Assembly: GCA_020796225.1 (NCBI GenBank)
Contig: CM036758.1
Span: forward strand, 67,717,274 to 67,781,273
From: Arion vulgaris
Lineage: Eukaryota > Mollusca > Gastropoda > Stylommatophora > Arionidae
Direction of reading: 5' to 3'
Length of the DNA stretch: 64,000 bases
Shown here: piece by piece, positions 13,101 to 28,100 of the stretch
Position numbering within the stretch: position 1 is the first letter of the stretch
Layout of the letters: every line of letters begins with the position of its first letter
The notes under the pieces: generated by a model
What the model saw: the letters and a program-made list of their open reading frames with translations, nothing else
What the model was told of the DNA's origin: nothing
Databases searched by the model: none
Program-made: the position numbers and the translations under genes

Positions 13101-16100
13101 TTAAGTTTTTGCAGAGCAGACTTTAGCATACAGGACAACCACTTCTGGTGTACGTGTAGAGTTGAGACCGTTACCATTTCCTTCAGTGGCTCTTTGAAAT
13201 ATAATAACCTTTCTTTATAGGAGAAAATCATTAAAACATGGAGATGGATTGAGAATTATAATGTATGTCAGTAGGGGCATTGTCTAGGACAGTTCTCCGA
13301 GGGACATCAGATAGGAAGAGAATGCCTCGACGTCTAAGGAAACATGGAAAGAATTGAGAAAGAGCTGACAAATTGTGGCCTCATGTTGGAAACAATTGAA
13401 TTGGTAGAAAATCGGCAGAACGGCAACAATGGGATCTCTTTTAGAAGCTTTTGTTTTTGGTTAAACATGACACAGAGATTAGATAGGTAAACTAACATCT
13501 ACTATATAAATATCCAGGACTTTATTTCAAACATAAGTTGGGCAGTTGACTCAATGTGGATGAGACTACATCTTAGAACATGATTGACAGTTTTGTATTC
13601 GGGGGTCTCTGTGGCTAAGTGGTTAAGCCTTTGCCTTGTGAGTCGAAGGTCGTGGGTTCGAGTCCGGACCGCGTCATTATTTTCACGAGTGCAGTTTTTT
13701 CCAGAGACCCCTAGGAATGTTGCCGGAGCTACGGAGTTCGTGCTTTGTGCAATACTCTCAGCAGTTGGTGTGTCATTTCTGCGGAGAGGGACCGAGCCGT
13801 ATGGGGTAAAACCGGGTGCAATGAAGTCAATCCTTCGGCTTTTAAACCCTTTTTTAGATTCATTGAAAAACAGAGACTCAAATGGTTTTGCCACTTGATC
13901 AGAACGAAACCGAATACACCAGTTGCAAGAGCGTACAACCTGAAAATGGAATCATCAAGGGGAAAGGGCAGACCAAGAAAAAGATGGGTTGATGGAGTTA
14001 TAGACATCTTAAAACTCCACAATACCACAGCATATCAATCGACCGAGCGTGCACTATCTCGGAAACCGATCATCAGTTAAACCTGCTACGCCTAACAGCA
14101 AAAAAACAGAGAAGGACACAACATATCAATCGACCGAGCGTGCACTATCTCGGAAACCGATCATCAGTTAAACCTGCTACGCCGCCTAGCGGCAAAAAAG
14201 CAGAGAAGAACAAAAGAAAGAAATAAAAAATAAAACTTTATTGGGGATCTTTTACAACATCCAAGCAAACTAAATTGACTGACATTCATTCTAGTAACGG
14301 CATAGAACTTCCTCACGTAACACGTCTCTTGGAGGAAGTCAGATCACAGAAGGCCTGAAAGCCTGTCGGTTTCTTACAAGTTCTCACGCATCTTCCAACG
14401 TCATGTTCAATTATTTGTAATATCCTGTTTCCACCCTCGGCCTATCGTTCCGTGGCTCGTCTTCCAGGACGCGTGCTCTCTCTCTCGCCTCTCTGTCTTT
14501 TTAATCCGGATTGGGCATAGACCCTCAACCAACTCATGCCATGTCTTTCTATCTCTAACTATCTCCTGCAGCCCCTCCAGCTCTTCTTTATATTGTTGAT
14601 CTCTGCCTCCAAATCTCGTCTCCATGTATTTCTGGGCCTCCCCTTCTTTCGCTGTCCCTGCGGGTTCCAGGAAAGGACCCATCTTGTTATATTCCCTTCA
14701 GATTTTCGCAGTGTGTCCTATCCAGCGCCAGCGTCTTTTTTTAACCTCTTGGTTCACTGGAATCTGTCTTGTTCTCTCCATAAGTTCCACATTTGTGACC
14801 CTATCATACCATCGCTGTCCCTCTATTCTGCACAGACACCAGTTGATGAATGTTTGCAATTTAAGGACGCATGTACTAGATTATTATTCTATCGGAACCA
14901 CTGCGTCGTTTAATATGACCAAACTATTTCACTTTCAGAAACATGATGATGTTTATGAGCTGATGTTCCTGGACGTTCAATTATTGAAGAATGTTTATAA
15001 TTTTCTCTTGCCTGTTAACGGTTAACTGAACAACTTTTTCTGCGTCACTTGGTTTCAAAAGATTTGAGTTTGCTCATTAATGCTTGTGTAATGATTCTTG
15101 ATTCACATCCATATCTTTCCACATACCAAAATAATTGCATAGAATAAAGTCTAAGGTTGGCTAGACAAAATGTTGTATCAGGTTGTACCACAGAGAGGTT
15201 ATGCTTGATCAAGACCTGCGTATTACCTGCTCATAACTAGAGCGTATTAGCTAATATTAATTTTAATATTACCTGCGTATTACCTGCACTTGGCCAGAGC
15301 GTGTGAGCTAATATTAATAAAAATAAGTAATATTAGTAATAATAATTCATGAAATAATTTAATACAATTTGCTCATTTCAAATGCAATAACAAAGTGCAA
15401 ACTAAGCAGATCATGAAGCGTTGGTTTACTTCTTCTACTTCCTCGAATTCTCCATATTGATCATTTGTTAACCACTCTGTGTGATTTGTTTATGATTTGA
15501 GCCTAAGAGCGATTGTACGTTGAACCAGTTATGCGCCTACAAGTAGGCCAGCACATCAGATTTCTGCGATGTTTTTATTTACTCAGGTAGCTTCCTATGT
15601 CCTACATCTGCCATCTCTTACGACATGCCTTGCAGGTTGCAGTGGTACTATTCTTTGCTTCCTTGTGGGCAGAACAAACAGAACGCGAAACATCAAAGTT
15701 ATACTAGGTCACACTTTAAATTTAACACAAAGATATGCCATTATATTTAACACATTTTATCAATAAATAATTGGACATTCTTAAAATCGTGTAACATTAT
15801 TGCAATAGAACATCTAATGTCCAGTTAAACATTTATTAAACCCTTAAAAAAAATAACTCCACTTCAACGGGAATTTCCGATATACCGATTGAGCTAGTCG
15901 GCCATATGCTAATAGACGTTGGGTTATATTTAAGTTGAAGCTACAAAACTGAAAAACAACATATACCATTATTTTGCAGAGACAAATTGATTTCAGTGCC
16001 TGTACCAAATGCTACAGTATCAGAGGTTATCAACTTTTACAGCGATGACAACGATGTCATAACGAGATGGGTAGGAAACAGTATACAGCAATCAAAGGTA

Positions 16101-19100
16101 AATGGTCAAATTCTACTTTCTTGTTTTGTTATACACTTAAACAGTTATTTTATTATGTGAACAGAACCGCATGTCTGCATTTAAGGGGCAGCACTAGCAG
16201 AACTTCGGTTCCGTTAGTAAAAAACCCCTCAGTTGCCTCTTACGACATGCCTTGTAGGTCGCAGTGGTACTATTCTTTGCTTCCATAGCGGACCCCCGCA
16301 CCTCACGGGCGCAATGTTCAATAACATCTAGTTATTCTAGTTATATTATCGTCCATCCCATTATAGGGGGTTGTATTAATACATGGGTGGCGTTTGTGGC
16401 CTAGAGGATAGTGACCCGGTCTATTAACCCCGACGTTCTGAGTTCGAATCACACTGCGGACAGTTTGGTTGCAAATTGTTTCACGTGGATTTTACAAAAG
16501 GACGATGGCACCACCCGTTCAGAAAGCAATGTCAAACTACTGAACGTAATAATGCCTAGAAAATCACAAACAGCGTTAAAAAGCTGGGATTGATTCGCAA
16601 AGTCCTGTAAAGGATATGCAATTAACTTTAACTTTTATTAATACATGTCTTTTAATTATTTGTTCCGTCTCTCTCTTCAGCATTTGCGTTTTTAGATATA
16701 CTAATCATTATCTAGTGGCTCATAGGCCTACTATTGAAGTGCTTCAAAACATGTAATGAACATGTTGTACATTAGTTGATGAAGTTTTAGACGTGATTAT
16801 CAAAAGCTCATGTGAAGTGTTCTGTCTAATTCTTAACAACTCATGTCATGAGTTACCTGTGAATCTCAACATGTGAATTGTTAGATGTGAATTCTAACTG
16901 CTCATGTGCATTGTTATTAAATGTGACTTTATGCACGTCTTGTGAAGTTTTATGTGTGCTTTCTAATAAATCCAGTGAGACCTCAGCCTGTTGGGCGCAG
17001 ACTGAAGTGACAGAGGATGTTGTGGGCCCATTGCAATCAGCCGTCGATGCGGAGTCGTCATTATAATGCTAATGGTAAACAAGAGTATCACGCCCACTTG
17101 AGTACATCACGGTTCGCATACAACAAACACCACGTTGTTTGGCTTATGAAACAAAACAAGCATAGATCGATAGATGATATTACATATTCAGCCACGCCTG
17201 TGTGTTCCGGGGCCTGGAAGAGAACACAGTATAGTACCACTACGACCTACAAGGCATGTCGTAAGAGGCGAATGATGTAGGACCTAGGAAGATACCTAGT
17301 AAATAAAATTCATCGCAGAAATTGGATGTGCTGGCCTACTTTTAGGCGCGTAACTTACACAATGTAGAATCGCTGGTAGGCTCAGATCACATACACATCC
17401 CACAGAGTGGTTAACAAGTAGTCGATATGGAGCGTTCAAAGAAGAAGAACAACATATACAGCCATCTTCATTGTTATCATCATCAATATGATACTTCATT
17501 TTATCATCATCAATATGATAACTTCATTTGTTATCATCATCAATATGATAACTTCATTTGTTATCATCATCAATATGATAACTTCATTTGTTATCATCAT
17601 CAATATGATAACTTCATTTGTTATCATCATCAATATGATAACTTCATTTGTTATCATCATCAATATGATAACTTCATTTGTTATCATCATCCAATAATAA
17701 CCATTTTTATCATCATCTATCCATTTTTCCGTTTGTTCACATATTCCCATTAGCTATAGAAATATGCAGTTCGAAAAGTGGAATGCGTTGGGAACAGTTT
17801 TCAAATTGAGCTGTGGTATCTTGTAGGGCCATACCTTGCTATGATACAGAGAGGCAACCGCATCCGGCGGAATCGTAAGGGGTCGACATAAGCAATTAAA
17901 TCAAAATACAATTTGAACCATCCAATAATTACAAATCTTTACGCAACGCGTTTCTATATTGGTCTTTGTTATTCCGATATTGATGTATACGATTTATGAT
18001 TTATCGCGTGACTCTGTCTAAGCGCTTTCGGTACCATCTGATTTCGGTTTCTGGTGCACGTTCATCGTTGGTGATCTCTCGTCGAAAGACGTTTGATCTG
18101 ACAGCGCGAAGGTAGTATTTTCGTTTGTAATAGTTAATAGTTCATATCATTATTTAAAGTAGTTAAAATTTTCAAAATAAAAGTAGTATTCGTACATTTT
18201 GGGCAGTTAAAAAAAAATAGCACTCTACGGTTATTTTAAAGAAAAAACATTTAAGGGCCGGCATTTCGAAGACTTGCATCTTTCTGAGTAAATCTACAAC
18301 ACGGCCCTGGTATCTGGCACATGTGCAACTTCAGCATACGTCTTGTTGAGTACCGGGTTAACTTATCCCTCGTCGATCTCCACAAAGATAGCCAGAATTC
18401 TAGGTGGTCATCTGTTTCCTGGACCAACTAACCTGACATTTCTACAGACGACATCCACTCATACCACAACCTATCAATCTGGATATTCTGGAGCATAGTA
18501 TCCCAAACTGGGATCCGTGACCACTGGGGATCCGCGATCCCAGGGGGTCCTCAAACGCTTTAAGAATTATTATGATCTTTGACATTTTAAACAGAAAAAT
18601 AAATTAAAAAACTAGTATAAAAATAGTGGTAAACTAGTTCCATGCGAAATCGAAGGAGCCGGATCAGACCAGAGTCTAAATGTCTGACAGGAGAAAATGA
18701 AAGATCATTCGAAGTTTCTCACAGTCTGAGAACATTGTTTACTATTGTAACACGCAGATAATACCTTCTTATCAATTTTTATATATAAACCTTTGGGGTC
18801 TGGGCAGCAACATGTATTTAAAATGGGTCTGCGGTAATGAAAGATTGGAAACCGCTGTTCTGGAGCATCGGCTTAGTGTGTCGGCTTAGTGTGTCGGCTT
18901 AGTGTGTCGGCTTAGTGTGTCGCTAGTGTGTCGGCTTAGTGTGTCGGCAGTGTGTCGGCTGTGTCGGCTTAGTGTGTCGGCTAGTGTCGCTAGTGTTCGG
19001 CTTAGTGTGTCGGCTTAGTGTGTCGGCTTAGTGTGTCGTATTGGTGTGTCGGCAGTGTGTCGGCTAGTGTGTCGGCTTAGTGTGTCGGCAGGTATGTCGG

Positions 19101-22100
19101 CTTGTGTTCGGCAGTGTGTCGGCAGGTGTCGGCTAGTGTGTCGGCTTATGTGTCGGCTTAGTGTGAGATACAACATTGACCCAAGTAAACAGAGTATCAG
19201 AGTTCCACAGGAGGGCAGTAGTGGCGACCTCAACCTTTATTCCTATACTGAGTAGGTGTGCTGTATGCTCTTCCCCATTAACTACTCAGACACCACTAAT
19301 TTTATGGATTTATTTTCACCAGAGTGACTACTTATGGAAGACATTGGCTGGGTACTACATGCTTATTCTAAGTAAAGAACAGGCTGATGTGGAGAGGGCA
19401 TTGGGCAGTACATTCTACGCTCAAGGTAGATAATTATTACTGTGTTATCCCTCTTAGTTCGATAGCTTCCTTGAATTTTAAAGTGAAATATCTTCCTCTG
19501 TACATATTTCTTTGTTTACTTATCATTTCAACAATACTTATAATATTATGAACATTTTATCAAAATACAGTGTTTCCAATGTATCTAAGGGTTCACAACT
19601 CTTTTCTTTCATTGTCGGTCGACGGTTTCCAGTTTATCTAAGGGTTCACAACTCTTTTCTTTCATTGTCGGTCGTCGGTTTCAAGTTTATCTAAGGGTTC
19701 ACAACTCTTTTCTTTCATTGTCGGTTCTACTCGACGTCATGCATTATTATAATGCTGGATTCTTTATTAAATTCTTCGTAGGTAACTATTTGTTACTTTT
19801 TGTGAATGTTGCGAAACATCCGACGTACACAATAAAGTCACTCTTAGGTTGAAAGTGACGTGCTTCAGGGTAGAGTGGTTTTACACTCACAAAAATCAAA
19901 CAAACAAACAGACAGGTGTGTACTTTCAATTTCTCTATTTGCGATCAATTTTTGTATTAGATACTATCTCGTTCTCTTTCCTAAATTTATGCTTGACGCA
20001 ACTTCTGGTTATCTGATGCATAATATCAATTGAAAGATACAGTTGATAAATGACGTGTAGTTAATGCTGATATTCTTAAATGCTTACTATTTCTTGACGC
20101 CGTAGACAATGATAATGCTGATATTCTTGATTGCTTACTATTTCTTGACGCCGTAGACAATGATAATGCTGATATTCTTAAATGCTTACTATTTATTGAC
20201 GCCGTAGACAATGATAATGCTGATATTCTTGATTGCTTACTATTTCTTGACGCCGTAGACAATGATAATGCTGATATTCTTAAATGCGTACTATTTCTTG
20301 ACGCCGTAGACAATGATACATTTTTGTTTATTTCTGAAAGCAGTTACTGAGTTGCAGATTTAACCCCCCAAAAAAGATAAAATCTTGCATTGTTGTCCTC
20401 CTTCTGCCCCCTAGTTTATTCCTTCACTGTGTTGATATTATTATTATTTTTTTCCATCCAGAAGCACTTGAGCTTTCAGCTCTTCGGCTCGGTGCCATGG
20501 ATATCGCAACCCTTCGGTTCGGTGCCACGAATACTGTAAATCTGGGAAACCTGTGGCTTTTCTGCCAGCCCGCGGAATTGAACCCGCACTCACTCATTGA
20601 ACCCGCACAGGAACTCATGATGACCCAGGTTAAGAGGAGAAAATAGCGATGAATCTAGATAAAACTCTGCGGAAGACACAGTCGAGTGTCAATAGAAATA
20701 CGCTTGAATGAAAAACAGGAAAAAGGGATGCCATAAACAGATCTGGAGACGGAGTCTTCTTGAGAAACTGAAGAATGTTGAACTATTGGGTAATCCATAA
20801 AGAAAACAACAATGATCGAGAAAGGAGGCTAACAACTGTTGAGGCCCTATGCTCTACGTGGAGCGGAGAGTAATAATCAATACATGACCGGATTTACGGT
20901 GTTCGTGCACCGAACCGAAGGGTTACAATGTCAATGGTATCGAGCCGAAGGGTTACAATGTCCATGGTATCGAGCCGAAGGGTTACAATGTCAATGGTAT
21001 CGAGCCGAAGGGTTACAATGTCTATGGCACCGAGCCGAAGGGTTACAATGTCCATGGTACCGAGCCGAAGGGTTACGATGTCCATGGCATCGAGCCGAAG
21101 AGTTACGATGTCTATGGCACCGTACCGAAGGGTTACAATGTTTATGGCATCGAGCCGAAGAGCTAAAAAGCTCAAGTGCTTCTAGATCGGAAAAAATAAA
21201 AAAATAAATACATCATTATGCCATAAGCTGCAGTCTTATAAACGAATTGAAAAATGTGAATTGTGGATATACAGAAAATTAGAACGAGTATCATGGAAAA
21301 ATGTGAATTGTGGATATACAGAAAATTAGAACGAGTATCATGGAAAAATGTGAATTGTGGATATACAGAAAATTAGAACGAGTATCATGGAAAAATGTGA
21401 ATTGTGGATATACAGAAAATTAGAACGAGTATCATGGAAAAATGTGAATTGTGGATATACAGAAAATTAGAACGAGTATCATGGAAAAATGTGAATTGTG
21501 GATATACAGAAAATTAGAACGAGTATCATGGAAAAATGTGAATTGTGGATATACAGAAAATTAGAACGAGTATCATGGAAAAAGAAGAAATCTAATAACC
21601 AAAAAGTTAATTAAGTTTATGGGATATTTTTTTTTTTTTTTTTCCGCTTTCAACTCAGACGAAGTTTCATCTCTGAAACTGATTTTTGCGTGAAAATCCG
21701 TTTTTCCAATTTCTACAATGGCAGCAGCGTAGCCATTGTAAATTACTTTACACTGGCAGCCGTGTCTCAATGTACTCGTAATTAGTATTCCCTCGCCATA
21801 CAGGCAGATTTTTCCGACTTCAGAGGTCGTCCTGAGTAAGACCATTTTATAGGATATATTATTATTTAGTGAGATAGAAATTAGAAACATGAGATATTCT
21901 CGTACCTTTAAGAGAGATGACTCTGCTTAAAACCATATTGGAAGGGGGAAGGGTGAAGCTAGATATGCCTGGGGAAGACAGAGATATTCTTGGAAGGAAA
22001 ACTTTAGGAAATGAACTGACAATAGTCTGTCAGACTGATATAATAATAATAAAGTCCATAACCCGTTAGGGTGGTAGGGATGTCACTGTGGAGACATCAG

Positions 22101-25100
22101 CACAAAAGACACCATGAATCTCTGTCTTCAACTCTTCGAGCAAGTGTGGAGAAACTATATCCTGACCAGCTCTTGATGTTGTCAAACCAGAATTTTCTCT
22201 GCCCTCCTGTCCTTCTGCCACCCTCGACATGTCAGAGTGAGCAGTCAGAGCAAGAAACAGAACAGGTTGAAAAGCAAACATGTGATGCGGAGACAACACA
22301 TAATTGATTAAATTGTAGTTTACTTGATACAATTACTTAAAGATTCTTATTGAATGTGTCATACACAGATGTATTGTAGCTTCATCTCATGAATATAGCA
22401 CATTTTATTTGTATTTTCTTTCTAAAACAATATCAAACACACCTTCCATCTAGCATGTTCCTCTCCTTCCTCATGTTAGTATTTCTGATAATCAAGTATT
22501 TGTAATAAGTTGCAGAAGTATGACATGTTCAGGAGCTTTAGTTTATAAAGTGCAGCAAGTTCACTAGCTTTTATTCGATAAGTGCTACCATAATTCACAA
22601 AGTGCGACCAGTTCAACAGCTTTAATTCACAAAGTACGACAGAAATTCACAAAGTGCGACCAGTTCAGTATTGTTAAATCACAAAGTACGACCAGTTCAC
22701 CAACTATAATTCACAAAGTACGACCAGTTCACCAACTATAATTCACAAAGTACGACCAGTTTTAATTCACAAAGTGCGACAAATTCAGCAACTATAATTC
22801 ACAAAGTGTACATCTTTTTCCGTCTTTTTTCAGGAGGATTTGATAATAAAGAAATGTTGGACTACATGGAGCGGAAGATTCTGGGTGTGGCTTATCTCGA
22901 AAGATGCAAAGATTACTCCGCCCGTGTTAAGACATTATTACAGGAACAATTCATTGGGCAGGAAATAGATCTTAGTGTTCAGCGCATGCGTGAAGAGATT
23001 CTGCAAAATTCTACTAGAGGAGGTGACCTGACCATGGGGTCAATGTGGTTCTGGAATATGACGCAGTACATCAACATTTTAAAGGTAAGTGGTCAATGGT
23101 AAAGAAGGAAAGAAAGAAAAAGATGGAAAGAGTTAGGACGAGTAGAAGCAATGGATAATGAATAGTGAAGATGAAATTGTTAATTTAAGGATCATCTTCA
23201 ACGCAATTCAAACATGTCCATAATTGCTCCGATCTCCTCCCAAGCATGTATTTTAGTGTGCTTAGACTAACAACTCCCGTTCTGTGTTGATTGATGTATA
23301 TACTGCGTTTTCTCTCACGGTTTTCCCGTCTCGACGCACCCACCGGTATCTACAACTTGCGCAACTGAAATAGAGAACACATTCCATCCCATTCGTTGAC
23401 AACCTCAGAGTGCACGCTCTCTCCCAGAGCGCAGATGACGCCACCCTTGTCCATAGAAGATCCACCCTCGATCGTAGCACCGATCTCCAGTGCCTCCGCT
23501 CTCCCACTGCCCTTCACCCCAAAATGATCTGAGACAAAGAAGAAGGTAAGTCTCTGGACCATCGCATTTTGTAACAATTGCATCCACTGCCTTTGTATGT
23601 AAGCGGTCTTGAGCCTCTCTATAACCTGCTGCCTTGTGTGTTTGGCTGGGGACAGCAAAAGGCGAACGGAGAGCGAACCTAGTAAACGCTGGTTCAAATC
23701 GGACACTTCACCGAAGGATAAGCACTAGAGCTCCAATTGGTACTGAATGTTGTGACGTAAAATTAGTGAAACACGTACAAACAAAGTACTATAGTTTTAC
23801 AAAAACAGAAACAGTGACGATAAACAGCAACGTTTCGACCAACAAGGCCTTTATCAAGCAAACGAACAAACAGGAGTGACAAATTAAAATGAAACACAAA
23901 TGGACGACCAAATACAAACATATCTAAGGAAAAGCTGGAATAAAAACGAATAACGAAATAAATGTAGAAATACAAACAAAAGAACAGATATTAAACGCTA
24001 GAAACGGGAAATGCTTAGATACGTTTGTATTTGGTCGTCCATTTGTGTTTCATTTTAATTTGTCACTCCTGTTTGTTCGTTTGCTTGATAAAGGCCTTGT
24101 TGGTCGAAACGTTGCTGTTTATCGTCACTGTTTATGTTTTTGTAAAACTATAGTACTTTGTTTGTACGTATTTCACTATTTACCAAGTTTTACTGCAGTC
24201 TTCCCCCTATGACGTAAAATTACGTTCTTGGCAAAGGCTGTGCATATATCACAATTAGAATGATAAACATGGCCGAAAAAGAACGATCAAGAGAAAGAAA
24301 AAAAGGGTTTAAGAGCATAAGGGTTGACTTCATTGCACCGGGTTTTACCCCATACGACTCGGTCCCTCTCCGCAGAACTGGCACGCCACCTGCCGAGAGT
24401 ATAGCACGAACTCCCTAGCTCCAGCAACAATCCTAGGGGTCTCTGGAAAAACTGCACTCGTGAACAGAAGGGCGCGGTCGGACTCGAACCACGACCTTCG
24501 ACTAACAAGGCAAAGGGCGTAACCCCTTAGCCACAGAGACCCGATCAAGAGAAAGAGAGTGTGTGAGAGAGAGAGAGGTGTGTGTGTGAGAGAGAGAGAG
24601 TGTGTGAGAGAGAGAGAGTGAGAGTGAGAGAGATAGATCGTCTCTCTATCATGCCCATAGAGCCCCGAGCACGCATGTATAGGTGAATGTTTGCGTCTGT
24701 AGCCACTCCATAGACTAGTGAAGACAAGTGATGTAGAAGTGTATGTAGATACGTATAAAGTTATAATCTTCTTCTTCTTCTCTTTCTCCCATTGTACACT
24801 AGCGATGTGTTGGAGGAAGATTTACGGATCTTCTATGAGCCTGGCCTAATTGCCTTGTCTAACGCACTTTTTAAGTTGGTATTACTTTGTTCTTTAGTTG
24901 TTCTTTATGCCTGCAAATCCATCTTTTCTATGTTCTTTCTCTTGATCTTTAATCATTATATTATAGTAAGTAAGCAAAAGTAAAGGAACCCTTTCATACC
25001 TCGTGGTATATAGGTCAATACAGTGTTAGGCCTGTATTTTCATTGACCGTCGGCAACGATGAGGTGATGTGGTCAGTATCACGCCGGCCTTTACTTTCCC

Positions 25101-28100
25101 AGAGCATGTCTGGTACCCAGTTGAGGCTGGGTCGACCTGAGAGCCGTCGCGGTCGGGAAAATTCCCCGCGCATTGCGGAGCTGAACCCAGACCACCAGCC
25201 TTGCGAAGCGAGTTCACTAACACCTACGCTACAGCGGCTCTCATTATATTATAGAAGTTCAATATTATTTGTGCTCGTCTCTCGTTCCAAAGTTACTCGG
25301 TTCGCTCTCTTGTCTATTCGAGAGGATATTTTTCCAGAGATCTCTGATTTCAGTCTAAATGAGATCAAATTCCTATTCCTATCGGAGACGGACGATAAAA
25401 CGTAGGTCCCGTGTTCAATTTGGGATACGTAAAAGAACCCTTGGTAGTTCAAAATCGAGAAGATCAGAATGGAAAGCCGCTGCCCGGGAAAAATTCATTA
25501 AGAAAAAAGATTAAAATTAAATTCCTACAAAATTTCTTCAATATATTCAAAGTTACATAGTGATCCTGCCCAGTGCTACGGAGTTCGTGCACTGCAGCTG
25601 AGGTCTTTCTGTGTAAGAAAGAGACCGGAGCACACATGGCTACTCACCAAAGTGCATTGATGATGGTCTTATCAATTAATCAATCAATGATGTTAGTGTA
25701 CACGCCTCTGGAAATATGAATCTTCTGAAATTGACACACAACACACATTTTATAGATACATCTTGACGCCCCTCCTTCGGCCCCATCCCCCTTCCCTTTG
25801 AAGAAACGGTTGCGAGATACGACCAGAAGAATAAAAACTCATAATTTATATCTTACGTGGAATAGAGCTTTGTTCATTAGACTTTCTATATTATTGAATC
25901 CTAATTACGCTCGCCTAAGTTTGTCTATCAAGTAAGATTGCTGCTTGTCAGTCTGTGCTAGTTGTGATAATGAGCGGACCTGACAAATAATTGCATCTAA
26001 ACCAATATATAATAAAATAAAAATTATAAAAAAGAGTCACGATATTCTGTATATATATTTGTCATTTCTCTATGTCCACAAAAACAATGACAGAGAAATG
26101 ATTGCGAAATGATAAAATTACTGCCTTTGAGACGGCAAATTAGAAAATAAATCGAAGTATTTCATGAAGGCAGAAACAGCAACCGAACAGGTTTGGGAGA
26201 AGCTAGGAATGAAAGAGGCCCATGTGGTATTTCAGCCCGCAAGGGAAGCAAAGAATAGTACCACTGCTTCGCCCATGTGGTGCCGGGAGCAAGGGAAGCA
26301 AGAATAGTACCACTGCTTCGCCATGTGGTGCCGGGAACGCAAGGGAAGCAAAGAATAGTACCACTGCTTCGCCCATGTGGTGCCGGGAACGCAAGGAAGC
26401 AAAGAATAGTACTACTGCTGTCTACAAGACATGTCGTAAGAGGCGATTAAGGTAGGGTCTAAAGGCTACCTAGTAAAATAAAAGCGTTGCAGAAATCGAT
26501 TAACTTGTAGGCGCATAACTGGCACAACGTATGATCGCTCTTAGGCTCAGATCACATACAGATCCCAAAGAGTGGTTAACAATTGTTCGATATGGAGCGT
26601 AAGAAGAAGAAGAAGAGGGAATGAAGAGAAAATTGAGGACAATCCAACATGAACGAATAAAATATTATGGAAACATAAAATATCTCTCTTTCGCGATCCC
26701 CGCCTAGACTGATGAACAAAATTTTATCATGAATTTTACTGTTGCTTTTAGGGACTCCGTCTCTCCGTACAGCTTCTCGCGAAGCTCTGTATTATCGCGC
26801 GAAAGTTTCTTTTCTGCAGGCAGCTAACAGCTGGCAGTCTTGCAACATACATATATGTTTAGCAGTATAGAAAATCAAACTGAAGGGACAAGATTGTGAA
26901 CAACATCTCAACAATAAAAGTAAATAGAGTGAACATTATATGGGTGTTTTTTTCTGCACTTATCCTGCAGACTAAGTGATCGGACCGTAGGTTTTATGAA
27001 ACCGGATAGCGTAGTTGTTAGTGAACTCACTTCTTAGGCTAGTGGTTCGGGTTCAATTCTACAGTTCGCATGGATTTTTTTCCTGACCGTAATAGCTCTT
27101 GAACGAATCATCGATTCATTTAGAGCCTAAACTCGTTCTCACAAAGTGAGTGTTTTATATGATCAATCATGATGTTGAGGTACGACGCTCGAAAGTTTGA
27201 TTGGCCAACCATTAAGAACATCTGCTCCCTCGCCATCCCTTCGAAACGTTGAATACAACCGAAGAATAAACTCATAATTTATATCTAGTGGAATAGAGTT
27301 GTTCATAGACTTCATATTATTAATCCAATTGCTCTAGTTTGTATCAAGCAAGATTGCCTTGTCAGTCTGGAAGATAATGCGACCAATACAAATAATTGGC
27401 ATCAAGCATGGTTATAAAATTTTAAAAAGAGTCACATGATTCTGTAGATATTAGCTTTCTATGTCACAAACATCAAGATATTGCAAATGAAAAATACTGC
27501 CTTTGAGAGAAATTAGAAAATTAGATCTCAAATATTTCATGAGGCAAAAACAACAAAGGTTGGGAAGCTAGAATGAAGGCCCAGAAATATTCAGACCTAA
27601 AGAACAGATAGTACACTCTTGCCATGGTGCCGGAAAGAAGTCAAAAATAGTCTGCTTGCCATGGTGCCGGAACGCAGGAGGAAGAATATGACTGCTTCAT
27701 TACGGGAACAGGCAAGAAATCCACTGATCGCCATTGGCATGCGAGGAACTTAGAGGCAAGAATGTACCACGGTCTAAGAATGTCAAGAGCATTCATAGGC
27801 TAAGACACTTAAAATAAAGTTGCAGAAATCGGATTAACTCTGTAGGATCCATACTTACTATATGGATGCGTTTAGGCTGAACAACAAAGATCCAAAAGTG
27901 AACAATTGTTCATATAGAGCTTTAGAAGAAGAAGAGATGAAGAATATGAGACAATCAACATGACAGATAAAATTTGAACAAAAATACTCCAAGGATCCAG
28001 CAAAACCGATGAATCAAATTTTATCATGAATTTACTGTTGCTTGGAACTCGTTCGTCACTATCCAAGCTTAGATGATGCGAAAGTCTTTCCAATGGCAGC

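Larger units (their letters stand above)
25790..27130 (+). repeat. Segment with a noisy adjacent copy
   Basis: Clean version of a ~1.3 kb block. It contains a retroposon-G copy with a 52-bp internal array (26225-26610) and a SINE-E head (26995-27100). The order and content recur at 27180-28480 with many small deletions. Confidence 0.75.

Noticed and set aside
13600..13680. tRNA gene candidate (A and B boxes well formed)
   Set aside because: It is the head of SINE-F, followed by a long body shared with copies at 24306, 43957 and 50125.
21573..21890. 105-codon minus-strand frame
   Set aside because: It includes a poly-T tract and minisatellite end; no splice sites or recognisable domain.
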